From: Apoderus coryli
Lineage: Eukaryota > Arthropoda > Insecta > Coleoptera > Attelabidae
Direction: 5' to 3'
Length of the DNA stretch: 64,000 nucleotides
NCBI GenBank assembly: GCA_911728435.2
Contig: OU452199.1
Span: 39,505,253-39,569,252, forward strand
This document shows positions 32,167 through 43,366 of this stretch, piece by piece. Below the pieces are notes generated by a model. That model made no database searches, was not told where the DNA came from, and saw only the letters and a program-made list of their open reading frames with translations. Numbering within the stretch: the first letter of the stretch is position 1; each line of letters opens with the position of its first letter. The translations under genes were made by a program, and so were the position numbers.

Positions 32167-32867
32167 TATAAGCTTTGTTCAAAATGACATCCTAAAATTT
32201 AGAGAAACTAACATTATTTTTCTATAATAATGTTCTGGTGCTTTCTTTAAATACAGTGTATTTACTAAAAAAATATGGACACATTTCAAAACTGATTAGA
32301 ATTAAAAAATTAAACGGAAAAACGCGTAACTACATACTAAACAAATTAATTCAAGTTGGAAAAGCGCGTATGTCCATAGCCGGTAAAAAAAGTCACAAAA
32401 GAAACAAATATAACATATTTTTTTAATCAATTCAACTTTTAAAAGTACCATAACAAACTTACCTTGTGGTTAAATAAGTTTTTTTACTCTAAAACGTATT
32501 CACTTTTTCACAAACTTAACAAATCCTTGCAAACACTTCCATACACGCCTGAAATAGTAGACAAACTAGGAGTTACGCGGATTTCGTAACCTAAATTTGA
32601 CACATGGAAATACGTGTTTTGCTAGATTGAATTTTTAGGCGGGAAATATTGTTCTGGCAATTACGTGGATTTCACACTAGTTAGGTTTGATGTTTTGCTA
32701 TTAGATGGTGCTAAAAGGTCAATATGCCCCAAAAGTGGAGTTACGTGGGTTTCTTACTAAGGCGACGATATGGAAGCTTTAATAATTTAATTTGTTAGAA
32801 TATCCTAGGAGATATAGACCTACTTTAGTCGCCTACGTATATTTTTTTAGTAAATAATAATACAGGG

Positions 32868-33475
32868 TATTTGAAAAAAATGGTAAAAAATCAAATTGAA
32901 AAAAGTGTCATAAATCGAAATTTTTAAATGGCACCCCCCCATTTTATATTTTTTTTGCATCAAAAATAAGGGTAAGTTTATGAAAGGATGTCTATCCCAA
33001 AAACTGATAGTTTTCAAAATATTGGCAATTTTACATTTTTCTATTACAATAGTGATATGAATTTGGAATTTAATTGATTTTAGTTGGCCATGATGGCTTT
33101 AGATAGCAAATAAATATGACACTTAACAAAAATCAACAACTATGACAAATTGTAGACATTAATTAGTAGTAATAATCATGGCGGGCGTATAAATTATACT
33201 CTCGCATACTATCTAAATGTATTTATTATTTATGGTTAATGTGACAGAGTGATGTCACAAACATGTGATACATTTTCTGCCAGGTACCCAGAAAAACACA
33301 AGCCATCACAAAAAATTGTTAAACGGATAATAGATAATTTCAAAGATTTCGGCTCCGTAAAGCCAAAAATAAAACGAAGGAAACCTATTTGTGACGATGA
33401 AGCTGTACTGGGGTACTTCACGGCATATCCTACGACATCTCTGAGAAAATCCCGGTGAGACACCCGGTATATAAA
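32868..33475 (+). repeat. Deletion derivative of a DUF4817-type transposon
   Basis: The left end is ACAGGGTATTTG (32866) and the right end GAGACACCCGGTATA (to about 33475). Inside, 33249-33458 encodes TFSARYPEKHKPSQKIVKRI, DNFKDFGSVKPKIKRRKP and a following conserved stretch, the second part of the DUF4817 helix-turn-helix and linker. The catalytic domain is absent, so the element keeps only the DNA-binding end of its transposase. Confidence 0.6.
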
Positions 33476-33479
33476 AGTA

Positions 33480-35395
33480 GTTATTTCCAAGGTTTGTTTT
33501 AATTTCTTGAATATAAACAATTCACATCGTTTCTCCTAGAGGTTCTTACACTAGGAGCTTTGTCGCAAATTAGGAACACAGGCTATAAATACAAGGGTAT
33601 GTTTACCATCTTTTATTAGGGTGGGTGTTCCACAGTATTTAGGTACCTGCTTTGGTTCTAAATTTAAAATTATATGCACTATATGCAGCTTTTAACAAAA
33701 GTATGCAGGTAAACACTAAAATGCATAAAAAATGCACTTTTGGTACTTGTTGTCAACGTTAAAAGTATTTGGAATCGTAATATCAACGTTTTAAAATTTC
33801 CCACTTTAAATATTGCTCATTTTAAGAATAATTTCACACGTTTTTCTAATTGTAGGTACATTTGGAATTGTGATAACATACTTTATAAATATTATATAAG
33901 CGTTTTGAATTTTTCCATATTAAGCAATACGCATTTTTATGGGATATTTTAGACGTTGTCTTAACTGTAATTTTTAGATTATTATAAAATACTTATAAAT
34001 AAAACGTAATTTTAACGTTTTCATTGTCGCCTCTAAAAATTATGCGCGTCTAATGTTATTTCAGCTATAAATATCGGTTTATTACAAATTACATAAAGAA
34101 CGTTTTATAAACGTTTTTAATTTTGACAATGTTTGACATGCGTTTAAAAAACACCTAAAACAAACGTTTTTATTTTATGGTTTATTTACAATACATATAC
34201 AACGTTACTTAAACATAATAAATGCACGTAGTTGTATTTAAATAAGAAGAACACGTGTCTATAACATTGAACAGTGTAAAATTAACCTTAAAATAAACCG
34301 TCACTTTTCTAACCTAAGACAAATTATCAACGACTGACACGTTGAATCAACGTTTAATTTACGTATATGTATTTACTAGGACATGTTGTTAGGCAACTTT
34401 GTTGTTGGGAACAGATTATATACAGGGAATAAAAAAAAAAGTTGCATATGTATTATACCATTTTAAAATAATATAATGGTGTAAATCTGCTCTTCGTAGG
34501 AAAAGCAGGAAAGTGTTCCTTTTACCAGTACACAACATACTATTCCGTCCACAGTAAGTTCAAAGATCCAAAATAGAAAAACTTTTCTCTATAATAATAA
34601 TATAATTATTATGCTTCTCGATTCCAACACTACCAATTTGTTTGATTGCACACATTGAAATCCACTACGTATAATTTAACCACAACATATACCAGTAGTA
34701 TTATATGTTATGGTCTCGTGTGCGAATAGAATTCAATGGAAATTTATGATTATTAGTTTGCAATTCATTGATTTGTACATGCAGTGAAACAAAAGAGATC
34801 ATTAGGTTGGACATTGACATAAATACAATTGATAATTGTTGATATTTAATAGGCACCTAAATATTAGGCTGTCCAGCGGCGTTCCTACGGTGGGTCAGAA
34901 AGCCTGATGATGATAAGACGACTATCCCATTATAATAATATGTAATAATAATAAATGGCCTTAGTTAAGAAAAACTAATGTTCCCAAATACGCCTTGAAC
35001 ATGTATTTGGAACAATTTGATTTCGCTTCCGATGGAAGTAATCCAGACAGGGTCTATAAATAAAATCTCACTAGTTGAAATGAGAGAGACCAATGAATAA
35101 CAAAATTTGGTACGTAGACGTTGTCCGACAGTTTCTGGTCATTCACGGTAATGGCCGACCAAAGATGTTTATATGAAAATATTATCAATATAGTATTCTC
35201 CAACTTCAATGCACTTATCAATTCGCTTTATGAAGGATTCCTGACTCTGAATAATATCATTTATATAATTATTAATAATTTTTGTTTTATGTTTTCTGGA
35301 AATACGTATATTTTAATTTATTTTTATTAGGAAAAATTTGGTTTTATTATAGGTAATTTGTTACGTGAGTGATATAAATAAAATATAAAAAAGAA
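33480..35395. other. AT-rich DNA with AACGTTTT words, no gene
   Basis: From 33748 to 34380 the words AACGTT, ACGTTTT and their complements recur about a dozen times, with GTCAACGTTAAAAG at the left and ATCAACGTTTAATT at the right. This may be a non-autonomous repeat with subterminal motifs. The remainder to 35395 shows nothing I can support. Confidence 0.35.
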
Positions 35396-35403
35396 GATTT
35401 TAT

Positions 35404-36232
35404 AATAATAATAATAATATTCTTTATTGTCTAACAGGTTACAGACCCAATTAGAAGACAATATAACTAAATAAAGAAGCTACTATAATAATAAACTAAC
35501 TTATAATCCTATACAAAACAAAATACGCACACACATCAGATGGCCAGATTTTGCAGGAACCGAGACAATTGAGCGCAGAAAGATCTTACAGGCTCATTGA
35601 AATAGTTAATTTCTTGACTAAATCCTTCTATGTTACATGTTTGGCATGCTCGAAGTAGTGGTGCTTTGGATTCATAATTAGTACGAAAAACAGGAACGTG
35701 AAATAGTCTGCTATTCCTCGCAGAGGGGCGCGGTATGTTAAAATTTAATGATCGGAGTAGGTTTGAACAGTCCACCAAGCTATTTATAATCTTAAACAGA
35801 AAGAGTTGTCCGGCATACACTCTGCGAGCAGCCAGCGAAACCATTTGAAAGCGATCGAGCAGTGCTCTATGATCGAATCCTCTACATGGGAATCTACCGT
35901 CAATTTTAAACGCTAAATATTTAAGGAATTTGCGCTGTATGTATTCAATGTGTCCTGCATGAGATTGGTAAATAGGAGACCATACTATAGATGCGTATTC
36001 AAGCTTAGATCTTACCAGAGCACAATACAAATTGGTTACACATTCAATATCACTAAAATCTTTGGTAACACGAAACAAAAAGCCAAGCATGGATAGTGCA
36101 TCTCGGGTAATACTTTGAATATGATAATTAAATGACAATTCAGTGTCGACGTAAACTCCAAGACCCCTGACAACATTACAAGACTCAAGCGCAGTGTCAC
36201 TCAGCTGATAGCGATATTCAAAAACAGTTTGC
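35404..36232 (-). mobile_element. 5'-truncated LINE with 8-bp target duplication
   Basis: The copy ends in an (AAT)n tail (35404-35418 in + view) followed by ATTCTTTATTGTCTAACAGG and is flanked by GATTTTAT on both sides (35396-35403, 36233-36240). That perfect 8-bp duplication fixes the borders. It contains the C-terminal third of ORF2. The TAA-repeat tail sets this family apart from the poly(A) LINE at 22661-24235. Confidence 0.8.
35536..36232 (-). pseudogene. LINE ORF2 C-terminal part
   Basis: The frame is open from the truncation point: EYRYQLSDTALESCNVVRGL, GVYVDTELSFNYHIQSI, then FRVTKDFSDIECVTNLYCAL, VRSKLEYASIVWSP and IEYIQRKFLKYLAFK, ending RFLQNLAI and a stop. This is the region after the reverse transcriptase in many insect LINEs (LGV.D..L.F..HI; LVRS.LEY...VW.P; IE.IQ.RFL.Y). 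The Met at 36138 is internal. The frame is undamaged, so the copy is young, but the RT catalytic part was never included. Confidence 0.75.
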
Positions 36233-36479
36233 GATTTTATATTGTATCTTGTGTGTCAGGGTTGATTAATTAACTATAATTATTTATTTTTATCGAATTT
36301 AAAAGAGCGAATTATATTAAATTTTTTTGTTACATAAAAATTATAAAAATATAATTAGAAATGAAACGTTATCGTTTTTAAATATATCTAGTTTCTTAAG
36401 AAAAAGGTTAAATTTTGTTACTATTTTTTAATAATTTAATTTTTTAGATTTATTTTTGGTTAGTAGTTTTGTTCTCTCT

Positions 36480-37275
36480 GGTCACATTTCTATTCTGGTG
36501 TAGTTGGGGCGTTCTGATAGACTACTTCTTTAATACTTCCCCATAAAAAGAAATCGCAGGGCGTTAAATCAGGTGACCTAGCCAACCACATATTTGCCCG
36601 TTCTTGGAGTGGTATATCTTCAAGTAGAAGGGGTAAATGCTGCTCTAGAAACTGCTGATATTATTGTCCATCCAATATTCCTTCAATAAAATATGGATTA
36701 ATCAACCTATCTTCAAGATACACCGCGGATTTTCGGCACACCAATAATGCAGGTTGTGGCGATTCACCTGTCTGTGGTTTGTAAAACCAGATTCGTCCGA
36801 AAACAACACTCTAAAGAAAAAGTTTCTGTTGAATCGAATTTGTTCTCGCGCCCACTGACAAAATCTGACTCAATTCTCAAAATCATCATGATGCAAAGCA
36901 ATTCGAGTTTCGAGAAATTCTTCGACAAGAAACATGCCGATTCACAGCAATAGCCGCCAATACTGCGATTTCATTATTTTCACCACTGACAGTAGCTCAT
37001 CGAGTTCGTTTTTTTGGCTGTATATTTCCGGTTTCTCTAAAATCCTTCACAACACGGTAAAATGTAGCGCGGGATATAGGATTTCTTTCTGGAAAACGTT
37101 GCATATACAAAGCTACGGCATTATCGACATTTCTGTGACATTCTCCATAGAGCAATATCATCTCAACCTTTTGTGCTACAGAAAATGCTCCATATTTTCT
37201 CAAAACTAACTTATTGTTATTGTCACTCACAAGTGTAAAAATATTATGAATGATTTGTTTGCTATAAATGTGCAA
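36480..37275 (-). pseudogene. DUF4817-type transposase with internal deletion
   Basis: The N-terminal helix-turn-helix is clear: FSVAQKVEMILLYGECHRNV, VALYMQRFPERNPISRATFY and FRETGNIQPK. Further left come LFSDESGFTNHRQ (first catalytic Asp), LPLLLEDIPLQERANMW, and directly after that WLARSPDLTPCDFFLWG. The stretch with the second catalytic Asp, normally between those two blocks, is missing, so the protein could not cut DNA. Frame changes also occur near 36700 and 37000. Confidence 0.65.
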
Positions 37276-37319
37276 AAATATTTACCAGATGAAAAATTTA
37301 CTACTTTTTTCTTTAAGTA

Positions 37320-38662
37320 CGAGGCACGTTTTTTTAGTAAGTACCGTTTTGCGATACCGCCACCGCAGCGCTACGGTCGGCGTTCCGCGCATGCACGCTG
37401 GTTACCTACATCTCTTGTCTACGCACTGACGCCATTACAGTCTGATTCCTCATTGTATACGTTGTTTACTGAGTGTTTAAGATGCCTCCGACAATCGTGA
37501 GTCCCGCCGATTGTGAAGTACGGGCTGTTATACGATTTCTTAGTGCTAAAGGCGTAAAACCGATCGATATTCATCGTGAGATCTGTGAAGTTTACGGACA
37601 AAACATTATGAGTGATGGAATGGTAAGGAAATGGGTGAGAGCATTTAAAGATGGCCGCACAAATGTGCATGATGAATAACGGAGTGGGCGTCCTTCGGTC
37701 GTTAATGAAGATTTGGTGCAGAAAGTGGAGGAAAAGGTGAGAGAAAACAGACGCTTTATAATTTCATCAATGTGCGACTGCTTTCCTCAATATTCTCGTA
37801 GTGTTTTGTATCGCATTGCGTTCGAGAACTTGAATTACCGGAAATTGTGTTCACGTTGGGTTCCAAAAATGTTGACGGATTTGCACAAAACCCAACGTTT
37901 AGGCAGTGCATTGACTTTCCTTGAGCGGTACCACAATGAAGGTGAAGATTTTTTAGACCACATTGTTACTGGTGACGAAACATGGGTGGCCTACGTCACA
38001 CCAGAATCGAAACAATCCATGGAATGGCGACATTCATCATCACCCAAAAGAGTGAAGTTTAAGCAAACAATTTCTGCCGGGAAAATCATGTGCACAGTTT
38101 TTTGGGACAGAAAAGGAGTATTGCTAGTGGAGTTTCTGCCTCGTAATGAGACAATCAATGCAGCGTCTTATTGTGAGACATTGAACAATCTGCGTCGTGC
38201 AATCCAGAACAAAAGACGTGGCAAGTTGAGTAAGGGTATCGTTTTGCTGCATGACAATGCCCTTCCACATGTGGCTAATCGGACCAAAGATCTCATCAAA
38301 TCTTTTAAATGGGAAACTCTAGATCATCCTCCATACAGCCCTGATCTGGCGCCCAGCGACTACCATTTGTTCCTGCACTTGAAGAAACACCTGGGTGGTC
38401 AGCGTCTTCAAGACGATAACGAAGTCAAAACATTTGTGATACAGTGGTTAACAAGTCAGGCGGCAGAATTTTATGAGGAGGGTATTCAAAAACTGGTGCC
38501 ACGTTATGACAAGTGCCTCAATATTCACGGAAATTATGTAGAAAAGTAGATTAAGGTACAGGCTTTCATGTAAAAATTATTGTATTATTGCGTAATTATT
38601 GCGATATCTTTGCACGTCTTTTTTTAATTCCAAAACGGTACTTACTTAAAAAACGTGCCTCG
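37320..38662 (+). mobile_element. Nearly intact mariner element
   Basis: The ends CGAGGCACGTTTTTTTAGTA and TACTTAAAAAACGTGCCTCG form TIRs of about 32 bases, with TA duplications at 37318-37319 and 38663-38664. The 1.34-kb length is normal for mariner. The transposase frame has a single stop (see 37482-38549). It lies just left of the repeat that continues at 38665, so it jumped into or beside that repeat late. Confidence 0.9.
37482..38549 (+). pseudogene. Mariner transposase with one internal stop
   Basis: The ATG at 37482 begins MPPTIVSPADCEVRAVIRFL, a helix-turn-helix DNA-binding domain. TAA at 37677-37679 (codon 66) interrupts the frame. After it the frame goes on unbroken: RSGRPSV linker, VTGDETWV (Asp at about 165), LLHDNALPHV (Asp at about 258) and YSPDLAPSDYHLF (Asp at about 293). 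With 34 residues between the last two this is the DD34D mariner signature. The 355-codon length is normal. The nonsense codon makes it defective; apart from that it looks young. A second start (37713) could give only a catalytic part without DNA-binding domain. Confidence 0.9.
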
Positions 38663-38929
38663 TATAAGAATCAATTTTGCTATTTTTAAAGTTTTGTTGA
38701 TATTACGTGTGGTTTTGCAGATAAAAATGCATGCATTTTATTACTGTGTTGCGAAGAAGTTTACGAGAACGTATTCCCGATGAAGACAGGTGGTCTTGTC
38801 GAAACGTTGAAACAAAGATAGCCTTCGTGAGGATCCTCGAGTTTTTTGGAATTATTTTCATTGTAAAAGTAATACATCTAGGTTACCGGGGATAAAGATC
38901 CATGAGCAGAGGGAAATCCATGATCCACA

Positions 38930-39747
38930 GGATATAGTGAACGCGTTTGCCGGATACTTTGAAAGCGTTTTTATTAACTCATCTACATCGTGCATTTGTC
39001 CGAGATTACTGAAGCAGAGATGATGAAGGCTGGCAGGAACCTCAAGAACAACATGACTTCTGGATTTGGCGGCTTCCCAGCTTTCTTTCTTAAGGACTGT
39101 TTGGGGGCTCTTGCTGAGCCTTTGTGTATATTGTATAACTTGTGTCTTCGTGCTCGCGAGTTTCCAACTGAATGGAAAATTTCTATAATTGTACCAGTGT
39201 TAAAATCTGGAGCAAGCTCTCAAATTACCACCCTATTTCAATCCGGTCAAATTTTTCTAAACTCTTTGAGGCCGTTCTACACGAGCAAATTTCGCAAGCT
39301 GTTCGAGGTCGGATTTCACTATGCCATCATAGTTGTCTACACAGATTTTACGAAGGCCTTTGATAGAATGGACCATAGAATACTGCTTGATAAGCTGGAT
39401 TCATTTGGATTTACGAAAGACCTTCAAGCATTTTTCAGATCATATTTGAGTAACAGGTGTCACTATGTGTCATACAATGGGTACAAATCCTATCGCTATA
39501 TAGCCTCTTCTGGTGTTCCCCAAGGATCAAATTTAGGTCCATTACTCTTTTTAATGTTCATAAATGGTATAGAAGAGCATCTCAAAGATTATTATTTGCT
39601 GATGACCTAAAGATATACTCAGTGGTAGCGGGCATTGATGATTGCATCAACTTGCAAACTAATCTAAATTCTATAATAGATTGGTGTAATTTAAATAAGT
39701 TAACTTTGAATCCTAGCAAGTGTAAATATGTCATATACCTATACTAG
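38930..39747 (+). pseudogene. LINE reverse transcriptase, broken
   Basis: In order: EITEAEMMKAGRNLKNNMTS; a pre-RT block (GGFPAFFLKDCLGALAEPL); WKISIIVPVLKSGASSQI; a damaged R-P-I-S region; VYTDFTKAFDRMDHRILLDK (block A); SSGVPQGSNLGPLLFLMF (block B). A frameshift near 39590 then leads to LFADDLKIYSVVAG (F-A-D-D active site) and LNKLTLNPSKCKYV. A second frame change lies near 39200. It is the same family as 13660-14340 and 35404-36232. Confidence 0.75.
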
Positions 39748-40495
39748 GCAGAAAGAATTTGTTGAATATGAGTATATGGTGGATCGGCTGCCAATAGCTC
39801 CGATGTGGCCAAACGACATCAGCTCTGCGGCTGATAATGCGATCTTCAAAAACAGGGCGCAAAACATCGAGTGTAGCTTCGGCTGTGTGGCATGTAGCGC
39901 CGTCCTGTTGAAACCAAATGTTGCCAATATCCTCCTCTTCAATTTTTGTGAACAAAAATTCGTTCAACATGGCCCGATAACGATCGCCATTGACTGTAAC
40001 GGCCACTTCTTGCTCATTTTCGAAGAAAAATGGCCCAATTATGCCTCCGGACCAAAATCCGCACCAAACAGTGACTCGTTTTGGGTGCATCGGCTTTTCA
40101 ATGTATGCGTGCGGGTTTTCTGTGCCCTAAATGCGACAATTTTGCTTGTTTACATACCAGCCAAGATCAAAATGAGCTTCATCTGAAAAGATGATTTTTT
40201 TGGCAAAATCGGAATCTTCTGAATCTTCTGTTGATGGCGCTTCACGCACACTTTCTGTCACAGCAGCAATATTCTCGGGTGTACGCACTGTTTTTGGCTT
40301 TTCACGCTTTGGTTTATCGATGAGGATGCCAGTTTCTTTCACTTTTTTCACGAGATAACGAAGATACGGAGCTGACGGTGCTTCTCTTCTTCCAAAATCC
40401 GTACGCAATTTTCGCACACATTCTGCAACATTACCATGATTTTCAAAGTAATGTCGCAATATTTCCCAGCGTTGTTCAAGCGTATACACAACCAT
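39731..40495 (-). pseudogene. DUF4817-like/Tc1-mariner transposase remnant inside the LINE
   Basis: The minus-strand ATG at 40495 opens MVVYTLEQRWEILRHYFENH and VAECVRKLRTDFGRREAPSA, a helix-turn-helix. KIIFSDEAHFDLGWYVNKQN (first Asp) follows, and after a frame change WCGFWSGGIIGPFFFENE and IWFQQDGATCHTAEATLDVL (second Asp). The third catalytic block starts (VVWPHRSYW) and is then replaced by unrelated sequence at about 39790. No terminal repeats are visible. It interrupts the LINE 38818-41159. Confidence 0.7.
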
Positions 40496-41549
40496 ATTCG
40501 TTCAGCGGAAGGATAAAACTAATTATCTGTCAAATCAGACATGAGCTAAGTGTTACCCTTCACGAAATAAGCACTAGTTGAAAAAAAAACGTTAGATGCC
40601 GGACCCGATATAAAAGAAACGGAATATTTCCCCCTCGGGGTTGTTTGGATTATACAGCCGCTCTGGGTCACTTTGAGATGGTAAGTTTGGAAATAAGACG
40701 CTTCTTTGCACTATTTCTATAAATTGATTCATTATAATACAAGATTCATTGTCCACAATGACTATGCAAAATAAATTTTCACGTCCCACGGTTGGGTGCG
40801 AAAGTCGAAACAATACCACATTTTATCCTATTCGTTCTCGCACCAATATTTTGTTGGGATCGACTGTAAATATTTTTTGTAATAATTTTGACCGATTGTG
40901 TCGTCCCTGTGATATTTTTAACTGCACATTGGGTGAGATTGATGTGTGTGCAATTATTTTTTTTCAGTTAGGTCATTGTTTAATTGTTAAATATGTATGT
41001 AAAATTATTTCTGATAGTGATTTTTTGCTAATGTTGTGTTGTTGTTGTGTATTTTATAATGAGTATGTGTTAATTGAGTTATTAATTGATAATATGTTTG
41101 TATTTGTAATCTAATTTTGTCCTGTAATTGGTATTTATACTGTTGGGCAATAAATTATTAAAGAAAAAATAAATAATGGCATTTAAATAATTATCTAAAA
41201 TCAAATAGCAGTCGATGATTTTTAAATTGTTGAACCTCAGTTCCAAGAACATACAACAGAGAAATTAACCCAAATTAGTATCGGAATCAAAACAATTTAT
41301 CAACAAACGTTATTTGTTTTTTATGTAGAATTGATCGATGCGGTAATGAAAAATATATGTTTCCATTAAGAATAAACGAGTTGACCTTGAGATAACCTTG
41401 AAAGGCTTGTCAAATTCGCAAATGGATACCACCACTGCATTTGCCCCGCAATAGCAAACAACATTTATTTTAACGTTTTTTCCGAAAACTGTACCGTTTT
41501 CAAGATATAAGGTTGTCTCAAGATAAATGGAACACCCGGTATACTATAT

Positions 41550-41870
41550 ACACATCCATTGGGTATATCTAATCTATTTTTCCTGGAAATTGCTGTATCA
41601 TCACGGATAGTTACGCAAAAGGTGTCATGCAAAATTTAAAACATCTTGCTTGTTTGTTTGGGTACTCTATACCTAACTTATTTCACTCCATTTATTATTT
41701 CGATACTTTATATTCAAATCATTTTTTTGTCGCATGATCCTTCAGGATGATACAATAAAATCAAAACTTTATTGCATATAAAAACTAAATGTGTTACTGA
41801 AACAAATTTCTTTTCTATTCTAATCTTTATTGTTTTATCAAAAACACTTACGAGGGACATTCAAATTTAT
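41550..41870. other. No gene seen
   Basis: AT-rich DNA between a repeat end (CACCCGGTATACTA, 41527) and the mariner fragment at 41870. Confidence 0.4.
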
Positions 41871-42300
41871 CTCGGAATATCAGAATTATTATAGTGAACT
41901 TTTATTGAATTTTTAAGATAACTAACATTTTTTTTCGTTAATAAACGCGCCGTAGCAGAAGATAAGACGGAAGAATACTTTAAACCGTTCGAACAGTTAC
42001 AAGTGCGTAGAACTGTTTAGAATTGGCCGCAGAAGTGTCAGTGATGAGGATCGAGTTGGATGTCGTATTGACGCAAGGATAACACACGCATAACTGATAG
42101 CTGAAAAAGTGTTGAAGTTGAATCTGTCCATAAAATCATTGACAATAAGCTTAAATACGACAACACATGTCAAAGATGGGATCAAAATCAACATATAACA
42201 AGGTTTCACCCAAGAACGCATTGGAAACTGGGCTGGGAGATTCTTCCATCACTTCCTTACATGCCAGATCTTGCTCCAGAAGTCAAAATCCAAGTTAGCT
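41870..42300 (+). pseudogene. Heavily decayed mariner transposase
   Basis: Short motifs survive in order: GRRSVSDEDRVGCR (compare the GR.SV.DE.RSGRP linker of mariner) and WEILPSLPYMPDLAPE (compare PYSPDLAPSD, third catalytic block). In between, a large part is deleted and stops are common. It is not the same copy type as 37320-38662. Confidence 0.5.
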
Positions 42301-42499
42301 CTGACAGCAGTGTAAGACGATTATGTATATTGAAAAATCGCCAAAATTTTGTCCTGATTGAATATATACAGATTTTAAGCTACAACAATTTGGCTCGTTA
42401 ATCTTTGAATCACCTTCATATAAGGCAAATTGTGAATCTTGCACAAATAAGTCTTTTGCACTAAAGTCGAAACAGAAACAAAGCATATCTTTCCCAGAC

Positions 42500-42828
42500 G
42501 AACTGGGTTGTTTCTTTTTAATTTATTACGAAAACGAACTGGTCAAAGTCCTGAATCTGCTTTGAAATTTTATTGTCTTCATCAGTTTGGTGATATAACT
42601 GGCAAACGCAATGAACCAAGTCATGTGACAGCGACTGCAAAGATCACAGTTCTCCCACAAATTTCTGGAAGTTTCCTGTATTTCTGGAAAACGTACCAAT
42701 CGCAATAAGAAATGCAATGTGGTTTATGCACGATGGTGCGCAGAAGCGCCTTTTAATCGGGTTGCACGTGAGTTTTTAACAGAAACATACGGAAATCGCT
42801 GGATTGGCCGAGGTGGACCTCACTTATA
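42500..42828 (+). pseudogene. DUF4817-type transposase scrap
   Basis: At 42720-42828 frames read WFMHDGAQKRLFNRVAREFL-like residues and TETYGNRWIGRGGPH, matching the segment between the second catalytic Asp and the RSPD block. The sequence is cut at 42828 by a LINE tail. The open frame 42508-42708 just upstream matches nothing I recognise. Confidence 0.5.
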
Positions 42829-43265
42829 ATAATAATAATAAGCGTCTTTATTGTTCACGAAAAAAATTATCTTCGAACATTAACGCGCTTGCTCCTCTAA
42901 CGCGTTAAATTATCTCGATTGTTAATCGCCCTTATTTATACACTTTTTCGTTAAATAACTATTTTAGGATACATAAATTTTATACTCGTATTTTTGGGAA
43001 AAAAGCAAAGTTTTAAAAATACCAAAAATTTAAAATTGAAAATAACTTACACAAGAAGCATAGTTAGTCTTTTTTTCTTTTATATACTTCATATTTCAAC
43101 GACTAAAAAACTTTTAAGTCCAGACGTCGTAAACAGACTGACACACTCTACGCTATTTTCATTATTACAATGGCCACACTCCCGCAGAAGTTCCGTAATG
43201 TTCAATTATCTCACGACCTATTTGGACAAACAAGCAAAAAGAACACTCGGGCACAGTTTAAAATA
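42829..43265 (-). repeat. LINE 3' end with TAA-repeat tail
   Basis: The (ATA)n tract at 42829-42839 is followed by AGCGTCTTTATTGTTCACG, the same design as the LINE 3' ends at 27278 and 35404. No reverse transcriptase motif is readable in the 430 bases upstream (minus-strand sense), so only a 3' part is present. Confidence 0.45.
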
Positions 43266-43366
43266 ATATACAGTTACTTCATCTCGTGTCGGCACGTTGA
43301 TTCGCCGCGCTTATAGTTATAGTATAGTATCTTATAGTATATACAGGGTGCCCCGAAATTAACTTA

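Larger units (their letters stand above)
29602..32767 (-). mobile_element. Complete-looking DDE-type DNA transposon, 3.17 kb, superfamily uncertain
   Basis: The terminal inverted repeats begin CGTCGCCTTAGTAAGAAACC and agree at about 33-35 of 36-38 positions. ATAT flanks both ends (29598-29601, 32768-32771), giving a 4-bp duplication unless ATAT belongs to the TIR. Subterminal copies of a TTACGYGGRTTTC-like motif lie inside both ends. A two-exon minus-strand gene (32166 to 29973, with a 62-bp intron) encodes a DDE-like protein. A 4-bp duplication and this protein type fit the Sola group, but I cannot confirm that. The gene has two stops and one frameshift, so this copy is not autonomous now. 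Confidence 0.75.
38818..41159 (+). mobile_element. LINE inserted in repeat copy B
   Basis: Comparison with the uninterrupted copy at 61190-61740 gives the exact borders; AAAG (38814-38817 and 41160-41163) is a short target duplication. The LINE is 5'-truncated, keeps most of its reverse transcriptase (38930-39747) and a C-terminal piece (40749-40920), and ends CTGTTGGGCAATAAATTATT. A DUF4817-type transposase remnant lies in its middle (39748-40500). Confidence 0.75.
38665..41541 (+). repeat. Repeat copy B, split by a LINE
   Basis: Positions 38665-38817 and 41164-41541 together match the continuous repeat at 61190-61740. The first part includes GTGGTTTTGC, GAAGAAGTTTACGAGAAC and a decayed hammerhead-like motif (38776-38805). 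The second includes AATGGCATTTAAATAATTAT and ends GAACACCCGGTATA. The join in copy A shows the LINE at 38818-41159 was inserted here. Confidence 0.75.

Noticed and set aside
40749..41114. Plus-strand 121-residue frame as an independent gene
   Set aside because: Its start aligns with the C-terminal region of the LINE ORF2 and the rest is LINE 3' untranslated sequence.
42994..43266. Ninety-residue plus-strand frame as a gene
   Set aside because: It lies within the LINE 3' piece at 42829-43265 in antisense and has no motif.
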